Shown: positions 37,217 to 45,671 of the stretch, piece after piece
Numbering within the stretch: position 1 is the first letter of the stretch
Layout: the number at the start of each line of letters is the position of its first letter
Assembly: GCF_014384985.1 (NCBI RefSeq)
Contig: NZ_JACRSX010000002.1
Coordinates: 62,001 to 126,000 of the forward strand
Length of the DNA: 64,000 nt
Reading direction: 5' to 3'
Source of the DNA: Jutongia huaianensis
GTDB lineage: Bacteria > Bacillota > Clostridia > Lachnospirales > Lachnospiraceae
Made by a program: the position numbers and the translations under genes
Notes under the pieces: generated by a model
What the model saw: only the letters and a program-made list of their open reading frames with translations
Told to the model about the DNA's origin: nothing
The model's database searches: none

Positions 37217-38599
37217 ATGGAGGAAAAGAAATACTTAAAATGGTACAACAAGATAGGATACGGATCCGGTGATATTGCGGGAAATGTAGTGTATGCATTC
37301 CTGACATCATTTGTGATGGTATATCTGACAGATACGATTGGATTGGCATCCGGTATAGTGGGAACACTGATTGCCGTTTCCAAATTACTCGATGGATTTA
37401 CAGACATCTTTTTTGGATCAATGATTGATAAGACGCATAGTAAGATGGGAAAGGCAAGACCATGGATGCTATATGGTTACATTGGTTGTGCAATTACATT
37501 GGTAGCCTGTTTTGCAGTGCCAACAAGTCTTGGCAGGACGGCACAGTATGCGTGGTTCTTTATTGCGTATACGCTGTTGAATGGAGTGTTTTATACGGCA
37601 AATAACATTGCTTATTCTGCTCTGACATCACTTGTTACCAAGAACAGTAAAGAGCGTGTGCAGATGGGTTCTTACCGTTTCATTTTTGCTTTTTCAACCA
37701 GTCTTCTGATTCAAGCAGTTACTGTTGGATTTGTTGCAAAATGTGGTGGAGATGCAGCCGCATGGCGTATGGTTGCAATTATTTATGCAGTGATCGGATT
37801 AGTTGTGAATACTATTTCCGCATTATCTGTTAAAGAACTTCCGGAAGAGGAATTAAATGAAGGAGCCACAACAGGCGAAGAGGAAAAATATGGGCTGGTT
37901 CAGGCATTCAAGCTGCTGGTAAAGAATAAATTTTATCTGATGATCTGTGGTACTTATATTTTGCAACAGTTATACAGTGCAATGATCGGTGCCGGTATTT
38001 ATTATATGACCTGGGTTTTGAAAAACAAAAATCTGTTTGGACAATTTGCCTGGGCGGTAAACATTCCTCTTATCATTGCATTAATCTTTACACCAACACT
38101 GGTTGGAAAGTGGAATGGTATGTATAAGTTGAACTTGAGAGGTTACATCCTTGCTGTGATTGGCAGAGCTCTTGTTGTTGTTGCCGGATATATGGGAAGT
38201 ATTCCTTTGATGATGGCATTTACAGCATTAGCAGCATTAGGACAGGGACCTTGGCAGGGAGACAGGAATGCAGTGATCGCATCTTGTTCCGAGTATACAT
38301 ACCTGACACAGGGAAAGCGTGTGGATGGTACGATGTATTCCTGTACTTCACTTGGCGTTAAGATTGGCGGAGGTATTGGAACGGCGGTCGTAGGATGGCT
38401 CTTAGAACTTAGTGGTTATGTGGGAACACATGCTGTTCAGCCACAGTCCGCGTTGAATATGATGCAGTTTATGTATCTTTGGCTGCCACTGATCTTTGAT
38501 GTACTTATTATGTTTATCCTTTCCAGAATGAATGTGGAGGAGACAAATGTAAAGCTCAAAAAAGAAAAGGGAATTACAGTAGAAACCGCTCAGCAGTAA
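37217..38599 (+). CDS. GPH-family sugar:cation symporter (lactose permease type)
   Basis: 460 residues with twelve predicted hydrophobic segments. The start KIGYGSGDIAGNVVYAFLTSF and KLLDGFTDIFFGSMIDKTHSKMGKARPW are typical of the glycoside-pentoside-hexuronide (MFS) transporters such as LacS and MelB. It has no C-terminal PTS IIA-like domain, so it is not the LacS long form. Its place 64 bases after lacZ makes a galactoside the likely substrate. An intrinsic terminator follows. Confidence 0.9.
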   Translation: MEEKKYLKWYNKIGYGSGDIAGNVVYAFLTSFVMVYLTDTIGLASGIVGTLIAVSKLLDGFTDIFFGSMIDKTHSKMGKARPWMLYGYIGCAITLVACFAVPTSLGRTAQYAWFFIAYTLLNGVFYTANNIAYSALTSLVTKNSKERVQMGSYRFIFAFSTSLLIQAVTVGFVAKCGGDAAAWRMVAIIYAVIGLVVNTISALSVKELPEEELNEGATTGEEEKYGLVQAFKLLVKNKFYLMICGTYILQQLYSAMIGAGIYYMTWVLKNKNLFGQFAWAVNIPLIIALIFTPTLVGKWNGMYKLNLRGYILAVIGRALVVVAGYMGSIPLMMAFTALAALGQGPWQGDRNAVIASCSEYTYLTQGKRVDGTMYSCTSLGVKIGGGIGTAVVGWLLELSGYVGTHAVQPQSALNMMQFMYLWLPLIFDVLIMFILSRMNVEETNVKLKKEKGITVETAQQ

Positions 38600-38620
38600 T
38601 GAGCAGAAACTGGTAACAGG

Positions 38621-38665
38621 AAAGCATTGTCTTAATTGAATAAACAATTACAGGCAATGCTTTTT
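38621..38665 (+). terminator. intrinsic terminator of the lac unit
   Basis: AAAGCATTG (38621-38629) pairs with CAATGCTTT (38655-38663), with an inner AATTG/CAATT arm, ending in T residues. Confidence 0.85.
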
Positions 38666-38822
38666 GTTCCGTAAAGAAAAGGAGATGGGTTTGTGGTGAC
38701 ACATGATTTGATAAAAAAAAAAAATGGAATGTATGATGAAACATTGAAAGATATTTATGTGGATGGAAATGGCATAAAAGTCATCCAAATGGATATCAGA
38801 ATGTGTGAAGGGGGGAGGTGTC
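38666..38822 (+). other. possible coding remnant before galT
   Basis: The 157 bases can be read in pieces as VVTHDLIKK, then MYDETLKDIYVDGNGIKVI and MDIRMCEGG, with a frameshift at a run of twelve A residues (38713-38724). This looks like the end of a real gene that has lost its frame. I do not recognise the family. Confidence 0.4.
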
Positions 38823-39780
38823 ATGATTAATGAGTATATCAATGAACTTGTGGCGTATGGATTGAACCAGGGATTGGTTGATCCGGAAGATGAAGTATAT
38901 GTGACGAATCGCCTTCTGGAATTATTTCAATTGACAGGGCATGAAGGAACAGCGAAAGAGGTTAGATCAGAAAGAGAATTGTCACAGATTTTTATTATCA
39001 GTTTAGCCAGGCAACAAATTATATTAGAAAAGATCGAATTGCAAAGGATGAGAAATGGACAGCAAATACAGAATTTGGTGCAATGGATATAACCATCAAT
39101 TTATCAAAACCGGAAAAAGATCCTCGTGATATTGCAAAGGCAGGAAAAGCAAAAAAATCGGGGTATCCGAGTTGTTTGCTGTGCAAAGAAAATGAAGGTT
39201 ACGCCGGACATATTTCTCATCCGGCAAGACAAAATCACAGAATTATTCCGATTACATTGTGTGGAGAACAGTACAATTTACAGTATTCGCCGTATGTGTA
39301 CTATAACGAACAATGTATTGTCTTCAATGATCGACATATTCCAATGAAAATTAATAAGGCAGTTTTTGCCAAATTGTTGGATTTTGTAAAACAGTTTCCA
39401 CATTATACAGTAGGATCAAATGCAGATTTGCCAATTGTAGGTGGATCCATATTAAGCCATGATCATTTTCAAGGGGGAGAATATGAGTTCGCAATGGCTA
39501 AAACACCTTATGAGACAGAAATTTCATTAAAATAATTTCCAGATATTCATGCAGGAACTGTGAAATGGCCTATGTCTGTTATTCGTCTACAAAGGGAATA
39601 ACACAGAGTCGTTGGTAGGGGCTGCTGACCGTGTCCTGTCTTGTTGGCGTGGATATACAGATGAAAAAGCATTTATTTTCAGCGAAACGCAAGGAATATC
39701 TCATAACACGATGCGCAGGTGTTTACAAAAGAACACCGGAAGGACAAGCTGCCTTCAAAAAATTTTTGGAGTGCATATAA
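38823..39780 (+). pseudogene. galT: galT (class II UDP-glucose-hexose-1-phosphate uridylyltransferase), decayed
   Basis: The N-terminus MINEYINELVAYGL and NRLLELFQL is a normal class II GalT start, followed by a deletion. A second frame from about 39060 has [54 protein letters not shown] and [21 protein letters not shown], with the nucleotidyl-transfer histidines. It then hits a stop, continues as HAGTVKWPMSVIRLQ and RGYTDEKAFIFSET, and after a large deletion ends GVYKRTPEGQAAFKKFLECI. At least three frame or deletion events make it non-functional. In the Leloir pathway it would process galactose made by LacZ. Confidence 0.88.
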
Positions 39781-39786
39781 AAAAAG

Positions 39787-39820
39787 GACCATTTCACATT
39801 TGTGAAGTGGTCTGCTTTTT
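39787..39820 (+). terminator. intrinsic terminator after the galT remnant
   Basis: GACCATTTCACA (39787-39798) pairs with TGTGAAGTGGTC (39801-39812) through G-U pairs, followed by TGC and five T residues. Confidence 0.8.
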
Positions 39821-39857
39821 CAGTATTCAGTTTTCACAAATAGTCCTTTTAGCCAGA

Positions 39858-39935
39858 TTATGCATGATATACATGCTCAAAGTATCCTTCATAGAAAGCT
39901 AAAAGGTTGTTCATATAATTTTTGAATTTGTTCAT
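39858..39935 (-). CDS. candidate 25-residue peptide
   Basis: A minus-strand ORF, ATG at 39935, preceded by GAAAGGAGG at a good distance. It reads MNKFKNYMNNLLAFYEGYFE, then HVYHA and stop. It is rich in Asn, Phe and Tyr and could be a short secreted or signalling peptide, or the front of a broken gene. It is divergent from the AraC gene at 40071. No family recognised; support is only the ribosome site and frame. Confidence 0.35.
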   Translation of the reverse strand: MNKFKNYMNNLLAFYEGYFEHVYHA

Positions 39936-40070
39936 TTTGTATTCCTCCTTTCCTTATTTGCAAGTTCATTATAGGACAGGCTGGATAAGAATGCTTGCCA
40001 AATTAAAAGAAAATGTAGACAAATGTTGCAGAGAAAATCAAAAATTAAGTAATAAAGGGGAGACGTATCA

Positions 40071-40856
40071 ATGCATTTTACATTTAAGGAAACAAAGGAA
40101 GAGGTATATGCGGCGCAAAGAGTGTCAAAACATGTATCTCCACATTTACATAATGCATTGGAAATTGTGTGCGTAACGGAAGGAACACTTGAGATGGGAG
40201 TGGGGCAGGAACTATATCATATGGAAAAGGGTGATGTCGGATTCGTCTTTTCCGATATTATTCATCATTATCAAGTGTTTTCAGAGAAAACGAGCCGGGC
40301 GGATTATATCTTGGTTCCGTCTTCTTTTGCAGGAGTATTTGAAGATAAAATACAAGGATATGCTCCTGAATATCCGGTTATTCGTGCGGGGCAGATCGAA
40401 CCGGATGTTTATAATGCAATTCAGGCAATTATCCAAATGCAGAAAAAAGACCCCATGATTGTTCAAGCTTATGTTCAAATTGTGCTGGCAAGATGTATAG
40501 GAAAAATGGAATTGGTGGAAAAAAGTTGTGTGGGAAGCGATGATTTGATATACCGAACGGTATCATATATATCAGGAAATTTTAGAAAAAAATTTTCTCT
40601 AGAGGAGATGGCGCATGATCTTGGAGTAAGTAAGTATGTCTTGTCACGAGTATTTTCTAAAACATTTCATCGCAATTTCAATCAGTATCTTAATGATGCC
40701 AGATTGGGCTATGCATGTACAAGGTTAGTGAATTCCAGCGATACAATCCTTGACATCTGTTTGGATAGTGGTTTTGACAGCCAGAGAACATTTAATAGAG
40801 TGTTTAAGGAACGCTATAGAATTACTCCGAGCGAATATCGAAAATTAAAACGATAA
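40071..40856 (+). CDS. AraC-family transcriptional regulator
   Basis: 261 residues. An N-terminal cupin (SPHLHNALEIVCVTEGTLEM, then HMEKGDVGFVF, with histidines able to bind a small ligand) precedes two HTH motifs: FSLEEMAHDLGVSKYVLSRVF and ILDICLDSGFDSQRTFNRVFK. These are the usual AraC family segments. Its target is unknown; the nearest neighbours are the ruined galT upstream and restriction-type genes downstream. It starts at ATG with AAGGGGAG upstream. Confidence 0.88.
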   Translation: MHFTFKETKEEVYAAQRVSKHVSPHLHNALEIVCVTEGTLEMGVGQELYHMEKGDVGFVFSDIIHHYQVFSEKTSRADYILVPSSFAGVFEDKIQGYAPEYPVIRAGQIEPDVYNAIQAIIQMQKKDPMIVQAYVQIVLARCIGKMELVEKSCVGSDDLIYRTVSYISGNFRKKFSLEEMAHDLGVSKYVLSRVFSKTFHRNFNQYLNDARLGYACTRLVNSSDTILDICLDSGFDSQRTFNRVFKERYRITPSEYRKLKR

Positions 40857-41080
40857 ATGCAGCAGAGGCAGGAAGGAACTTCTCGACATCCTTAAGCTAA
40901 CTTTGTGTATTCTTGATTTCTGAATTACTATTCTGCTTTATAAACCTAATTTTGAATAATTCTGAGTGTGTACCAAGTCTGTAAAGCATGAGTATTAAAA
41001 AGTTGTTCCGAATGCAAAGGAATGGTTCAAAACTGAAAAAAGCACAACAAAGACAGCGTAGATTGTGGTATACTATTTAG
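40857..41080. other. gap between the AraC gene and the hsdR remnant
   Basis: 224 bases, AT-rich. No gene or recognisable remnant is seen. A TATACT at 41068-41073 could be a -10, but it lacks a clear -35. Confidence 0.5.
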
Positions 41081-41344
41081 GTAGAAAGGAAGAATCGTAC
41101 CATTGATTGGCAGAAGAAAGAAACAGCAAGGGCTCAGATGCGAAAGATGGTTAAGCGTCTTCTTAAGAAATATAAGTATCCACCGGAAGATTATGATTTT
41201 GCAATAAACACAGTAATCAATCAGTGTGAGCTTTGGACGGATAATGTGGAACCGCGAGCAGAGGAAAAGCTTTATAAATATGTGTCGGAAACAGAACTGA
41301 GTATGGTAGCAGAGACACCGGCTCCTTATGGAGAAAAGAAGTAA
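41081..41344 (+). pseudogene. hsdR: HsdR (type I restriction endonuclease) C-terminal remnant
   Basis: The frame opens after a TAG at 41078 and reads RTIDWQKKETARAQMRKMVK, then RLLKKYKYPPEDYDFAINTV, the helical tail of type I restriction subunit R, which normally exceeds 900 residues. Only about 88 codons remain and the start is lost. An ATG at 41138 could give 68 residues, but has no function on its own. It leads by 12 bases into the DUF262 gene. Confidence 0.78.
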
Positions 41345-41356
41345 CGGGGGTATAAT

Positions 41357-43423
41357 ATGGATGCACGTAAAGGTAATATTTATGAGATACTGAATGGAAA
41401 TAAACAGTTTTTAATTCCTGTTTACCAGAGATTCTATAGCTGGGATATAGAACAGTGCAAACGACTTTGGAATGATATTGTAGAAATGCAGAGAAAAGGA
41501 AAAGTGGGTCATTTTGTTGGATCTATTGTTAATATCGCTGAACAGGCAATGCCGACAGGTGTTCAGAAATATATGATTATTGATGGTCAACAGCGAATGA
41601 CTACATTAACACTGCTTCTTTTGGCTCTGCGCGATTATGCAATCAAGAATCCAGGTGATACATCAATCAATGCTCGTCGTATAGATAATATGCTTTTAAA
41701 AAATGAGTATGAAAATGGTGATGAGCGATATAAATTACTGTTGACTGAAACAGATCGGGATATTCTCATAAATCTTGTTGAGGAAAAGCCAATAGCAGAG
41801 GGCACTCGATCAAGATTGATTGAAAATTACAAGTTTTTTGCTGATAAATTAGCAGATAAAGAAATTCTTCCTGCTGAGGTATATGAGTCAATTGGAAAAT
41901 TGCAAATTGTTAATATTACATTGGATCGTGCTGTTGACGATGCACAGGCAATTTTTGAAAGCTTGAATTCTACCGGTAAGGAACTTTCCGAATCCGATTT
42001 GATTCGCAATTATGTTTTGATGGGACTGGAGCCATCAGAGCAAATATATGTATATGAGCATCTCTGGCGTCCTATGGAGCAATTGTTTGTTTATGAAACA
42101 CAAGGAACAGTAATGGATGCTTTCTTTCGTCATTACCTGACAATGAAACTTGCCCGTATTCCAAAGCAAGGACGTGTATATGAGGAATTTAAGTTGTATC
42201 ATTTAAATTGTGAATTTGGAACCATCAGAGAACTTTGCCAAGATTTACTGGATTATGCAAAATACTATACAAATATTGTATTCAAGCGGAATTCTGATTT
42301 GGATCTAAAGAAATTATATGAGGATATTATTGATTTAAGAATGGAAGTATCCTATCCATTCTTATTGAAGATTCATCATGATTGTACAGACGGAATAATA
42401 ACGTCAGATGAGTTGAAGGAAATTTTGAAACTTTGTATTAGCTATGTATTGAGACGTGCAATTTGCGAGATCCCGACTAACTCGATGAACAAAACATTTG
42501 CAACGTTGAAGAATTATATCAGACCAGATGATTACCTGAATTCTGTTAAGGCATTTTTCGTGATGCAGGATACTTATAAAGAATTCCCGGATAACGATAA
42601 ATTTGAAGGTGCATTTGTAAGCCGTGATATTTATAATATGCGTGCTAGAAATTATATTCTTAGCCGTTTGGAGAATTTTGAAAAGAAGGCTCCAATTATT
42701 ATAGAAAATTATACCATAGAGCATATAATGCCACAAAATAAAAATCTTTCTTCGGAGTGGCAAGCTGATCTCGGTGCTGATTGGCACGAGGTCCAGAAAA
42801 AATATTTACATACAATTGGAAACCTTACTTTGACTGCATATAACTCTGAGATGAGTGATAGACCTTTTAGGGAAAAAATGAATATGCCAGGAGGTTTCAA
42901 AGAAAGTGCACTCAGGCTCAATAAATATATAGTGTTGTTAAATGAGTGGAATGAAAAGCATATTCAGGAGAGAGCAAACATGCTCGCAAAAAAAGCAGAA
43001 TCTATTTGGCCATATCCTTCTCTAACAAATGTGGAACTTGCACCATATCAGGAAGAAAAGAAAACAGCACAGAAGTATTCTTTAGAGACATATGATATAA
43101 ATGCATTTACAAAAATGTTGTTTACATCTTTGGATAAACGCATTATGAATTTATCTCCGGATGTAAAGAGGGAGTATAAAAAGTTGTATGTAGCATATAA
43201 GCTGGATACTAATTTTGTTGATATTGTTTTTCAGAAACAAAGATTGCGTATTTCAATTAACATGAAGTTTACTGAGGTTAACGATCCTAATGGAATCTGT
43301 AAGGATATTACCGATTTAGGTCGTTGGGGAAATGGAGATGTTGAGTTATTTATGGAGCACCAGGATGAACTAGAACAGATTATGGAGATAGTGAAGCAGT
43401 CTTTTGATGCACAGACAGAATAA
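41357..43423 (+). CDS. DUF262/DUF1524 nuclease-like protein (GmrSD-type restriction)
   Basis: 688 residues. The N-terminal DUF262 (ParB-like fold, nucleotide-binding) has FLIPVYQRFYSWD and IDGQQRMTTLTLLL; the C-terminal half has a DUF1524 HNH nuclease with TIEHIMPQ (H456) and HTIGNLTLTAYN (N489). A third domain at the end resembles DUF5655. The same fold pair in GmrS/GmrD is a type IV restriction enzyme for modified phage DNA. All key motifs appear intact, so it may be active. It follows the HsdR tail and precedes a RhuM gene, a defence-type setting. Confidence 0.82.
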   Translation: MDARKGNIYEILNGNKQFLIPVYQRFYSWDIEQCKRLWNDIVEMQRKGKVGHFVGSIVNIAEQAMPTGVQKYMIIDGQQRMTTLTLLLLALRDYAIKNPGDTSINARRIDNMLLKNEYENGDERYKLLLTETDRDILINLVEEKPIAEGTRSRLIENYKFFADKLADKEILPAEVYESIGKLQIVNITLDRAVDDAQAIFESLNSTGKELSESDLIRNYVLMGLEPSEQIYVYEHLWRPMEQLFVYETQGTVMDAFFRHYLTMKLARIPKQGRVYEEFKLYHLNCEFGTIRELCQDLLDYAKYYTNIVFKRNSDLDLKKLYEDIIDLRMEVSYPFLLKIHHDCTDGIITSDELKEILKLCISYVLRRAICEIPTNSMNKTFATLKNYIRPDDYLNSVKAFFVMQDTYKEFPDNDKFEGAFVSRDIYNMRARNYILSRLENFEKKAPIIIENYTIEHIMPQNKNLSSEWQADLGADWHEVQKKYLHTIGNLTLTAYNSEMSDRPFREKMNMPGGFKESALRLNKYIVLLNEWNEKHIQERANMLAKKAESIWPYPSLTNVELAPYQEEKKTAQKYSLETYDINAFTKMLFTSLDKRIMNLSPDVKREYKKLYVAYKLDTNFVDIVFQKQRLRISINMKFTEVNDPNGICKDITDLGRWGNGDVELFMEHQDELEQIMEIVKQSFDAQTE

Positions 43424-43456
43424 AGATTTTGGGACGAAATAAGGAGGAAATCCAAT

Positions 43457-44503
43457 TTGAAAAAGAAAAAAGATGAAGTAACAATCCGTTCCAGTGCAGC
43501 AGAATATTTGACCTATGTTGCCTCTGTCGGCGAACAGCAGGACAGTTTTGAAATGCGCTACGAGGATGAGAATATATGGCTCACACAGAAGATGATGGCC
43601 ACGTTGTATGACGTAAGTGTGGCTGCGATTAATCAACATATAAAGAAGGTCTATGACGATTCAGAATTGGAGCGCAATTCAACTATTAAGAAATACTTAA
43701 TAGTTCAAAAGGAAGGTTCACGCCAAGTGAGCCGAGAGGTGGCACATTACAATCTTCAAGTGATTATCGCAGTCGGCTTTAAAGTGAATAATGAGCGTGC
43801 GGTACAGTTTCGTAAATGGGCCAACAGCATTGTCAAGGACTATACCATCAAAGGCTGGGCCATGGATGATGAACGTCTGAAAAATGGTGGTTCAGTGCTT
43901 ACAAAAGAATACTTCGACCGTTTGCTTGAGCAGATTAGAGAAATTCGTTTGTCTGAGCGTAGGTTTTATCAGAAGATAACCGACATATATGCTACAGCTC
44001 TTGATTATGACCGTACTGCAAAAACAACCAAGCAGTTCTTTGCAAAGGTACAGAACAAGATGCATTATGCAGTTCATGGTCATACGGCAGCAGAGTTGAT
44101 TTATGAGCGCGTAGATGCAGATAAGCCGCATATGGGATTGACTACATGGGCAGCAGCACCGGATGGCAAAATAGTAAAAAGTGATGTGAGCGTTGCTAAG
44201 AACTATTTGAGTGAGCAGGAAATGCGTTCATTGGAGCGTATTGTATCTGCTTATTTGGATTTGGCAGAAGACCGTGCAGAACGTCATATTCCAATGACAA
44301 TGGAGGACTGGTCAAAGCGTTTGGATTTATTTCTGATGGCTGATGACAGAGAGGTTCTTCAGGATGCAGGTAAAATTACAGCAGAAATTGCCAAGGCAAA
44401 AGCTGAAACTGAATTTGAAAAATATCGTGTTGTTCAGGATAGATTATTTATGTCTGACTTCGATAAGTATATGTTGGAATTAGAGGAAAACGAAAAGAAA
44501 TAG
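43457..44503 (+). CDS. rhuM: RhuM-family protein
   Basis: 348 residues, starting with TTG after AAGGAGG. Typical RhuM segments are IWLTQKMMATLYDVSVAAIN (N-terminal helix-turn-helix-like), HYNLQVIIAVGFKVNNERA, FRKWANSIVKDYTIKGW, and KNYLSEQEMRSLERIVSAYL. RhuM genes are often lodged within type I restriction operons; the molecular role is not established. The C-terminal third is helical (EIAKAKAETEFEKY). A broken paralogue lies 12 kb upstream at 31210. It is intact here and follows the DUF262 gene by 33 bases. Confidence 0.88.
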   Translation: MKKKKDEVTIRSSAAEYLTYVASVGEQQDSFEMRYEDENIWLTQKMMATLYDVSVAAINQHIKKVYDDSELERNSTIKKYLIVQKEGSRQVSREVAHYNLQVIIAVGFKVNNERAVQFRKWANSIVKDYTIKGWAMDDERLKNGGSVLTKEYFDRLLEQIREIRLSERRFYQKITDIYATALDYDRTAKTTKQFFAKVQNKMHYAVHGHTAAELIYERVDADKPHMGLTTWAAAPDGKIVKSDVSVAKNYLSEQEMRSLERIVSAYLDLAEDRAERHIPMTMEDWSKRLDLFLMADDREVLQDAGKITAEIAKAKAETEFEKYRVVQDRLFMSDFDKYMLELEENEKK

Positions 44504-45213
44504 TGTCCTGATTTCGGGGTAAGACGATGCCTTTTATGCGGAAACAGTTCTCCGATGACTAATTTACTAAAAGGCTAGTAGAAAAATTGTGCAAGAAATA
44601 GAATTAATAGTTGGGGAAGTAATGAAAGATCCTGAAAACATAATAGAAAACCTGAAAAAGAGAAAAAAATAAGCTGACCCCAGGGGCAAAGGAATTCTTG
44701 GTTTACACCTACTCCCATTCGGGAACCCAGCCGTATCCATCACGAGTTAGCGTATTCATAGTATAGCATATGCAGAAGATAAGTCAATATTCTAGGTAAA
44801 TTATTTATGAGCATTGACTTTTGTTATTTTTTTGCGTAAAGAGTAACTCTGTTTTTGAAGAGGACTAGATGGTTCTATTTACTGAAACATCAATATATTG
44901 TTTTATGGTGAGTTTTTCTTTATCTGTTGGAAATATCATTCATAGCATGGGAGAAGCAGTCGTTCATTGCCATGGCGTTTTGCTGCAGCTTCTGTGGATA
45001 GTATCCAAATGTTCAAACTCTATCCGGAGGGCAACGTGGAGGCAAGAGTGAAACGAAATGGTGTCAAAAGAATATATTTTTACTGCAACCGCAGTGGACT
45101 GTTTTTATAGATCTGGTCAAGGGGATTGATGACAAAGAGAGCGGTTATGATGATTCCGGGGAAAGGAGAAAATTGGAAGAAGCCGCCAGGATGTTGTTTG
45201 GTTAGAAATAGAG
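44504..45213. other. decayed stretch between RhuM and the IS200 remnant
   Basis: About 710 bases without a sound gene. The piece 44590-44671 reads IVQEIELIVGEVMKDPENII and NLKKRKK before a stop. The piece 45008-45206 reads MFKLYPEGNVEARVK and YFYC, then, after a frameshift, FIDLVKGIDDKESGY and EEAARMLFG. Both look like ends of real genes, neither recognised. The gap between them is AT-rich with no clear frame. Confidence 0.5.
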
Positions 45214-45577
45214 CTAAAATAGGGGGCTTATACGTAATTGTGTATAAGCTCCCATGCATTGTTAGGGCATATGAACAACAGTAACAGTTTATTATATACT
45301 AAATGGAATTGTAAGTACCATATTGTTTTTGCACCGAAGTACAGAAGAAAAGTAGCGTATGGTAAGTTAAAGGAGGATATATGCGATATTATTAAAATGC
45401 TATGTCAACGTAAAGGTGTCAATATTATCAAGGGGGAAGTGTGCCAAGATCAATTATATTCATTTATTGGCAGAGATTCCACCTAATTTGAAATATAAGT
45501 ATGGAAATCGACATTTTTGGTGTAGGGGATATTATGTTGATATGTTTACGGGTGAGCCAGTAGAGAAAAAACAATAA
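45214..45577 (+). mobile_element. IS200/IS605-type element, internally deleted
   Basis: A left-end hairpin GGGGGCTTATACG/GTGTATAAGCTCCC spans about 45217-45250. The tnpA-like gene starts at 45271: MNNSNSLLYTKWNCKYHIVF, APKYRRKV, then shifts frame within the catalytic region so that the HUH motif reads NYIHLL instead of an expected DHIHLL. The middle of the protein is absent (PPNLKYKYGNRHFW is joined too early) and the end is VDMFTGEPVEKKQ. The transposase is inactive. Confidence 0.78.
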
Positions 45578-45579
45578 AC

Positions 45580-45596
45580 AAAGCCCAGGGGGCTTT
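45580..45596 (+). terminator. hairpin at the IS200 right end
   Basis: AAAGCCC (45580-45586) and GGGCTTT (45590-45596) enclose AGG. It lies three bases after the transposase stop and is probably its right-end structure. Confidence 0.55.
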
Positions 45597-45671
45597 GCAG
45601 GTGATTGATATGGACAACAAAGAGTATATCTTGTCCGGTGACATAGTTGGTGTTCAATGCATTCCCACCAC

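Noticed and set aside
38693..39780. Programmed frameshifting in the galT region
   Set aside because: There are several independent shifts, stops and a large deletion of the C-terminal half, which fits decay, not recoding.
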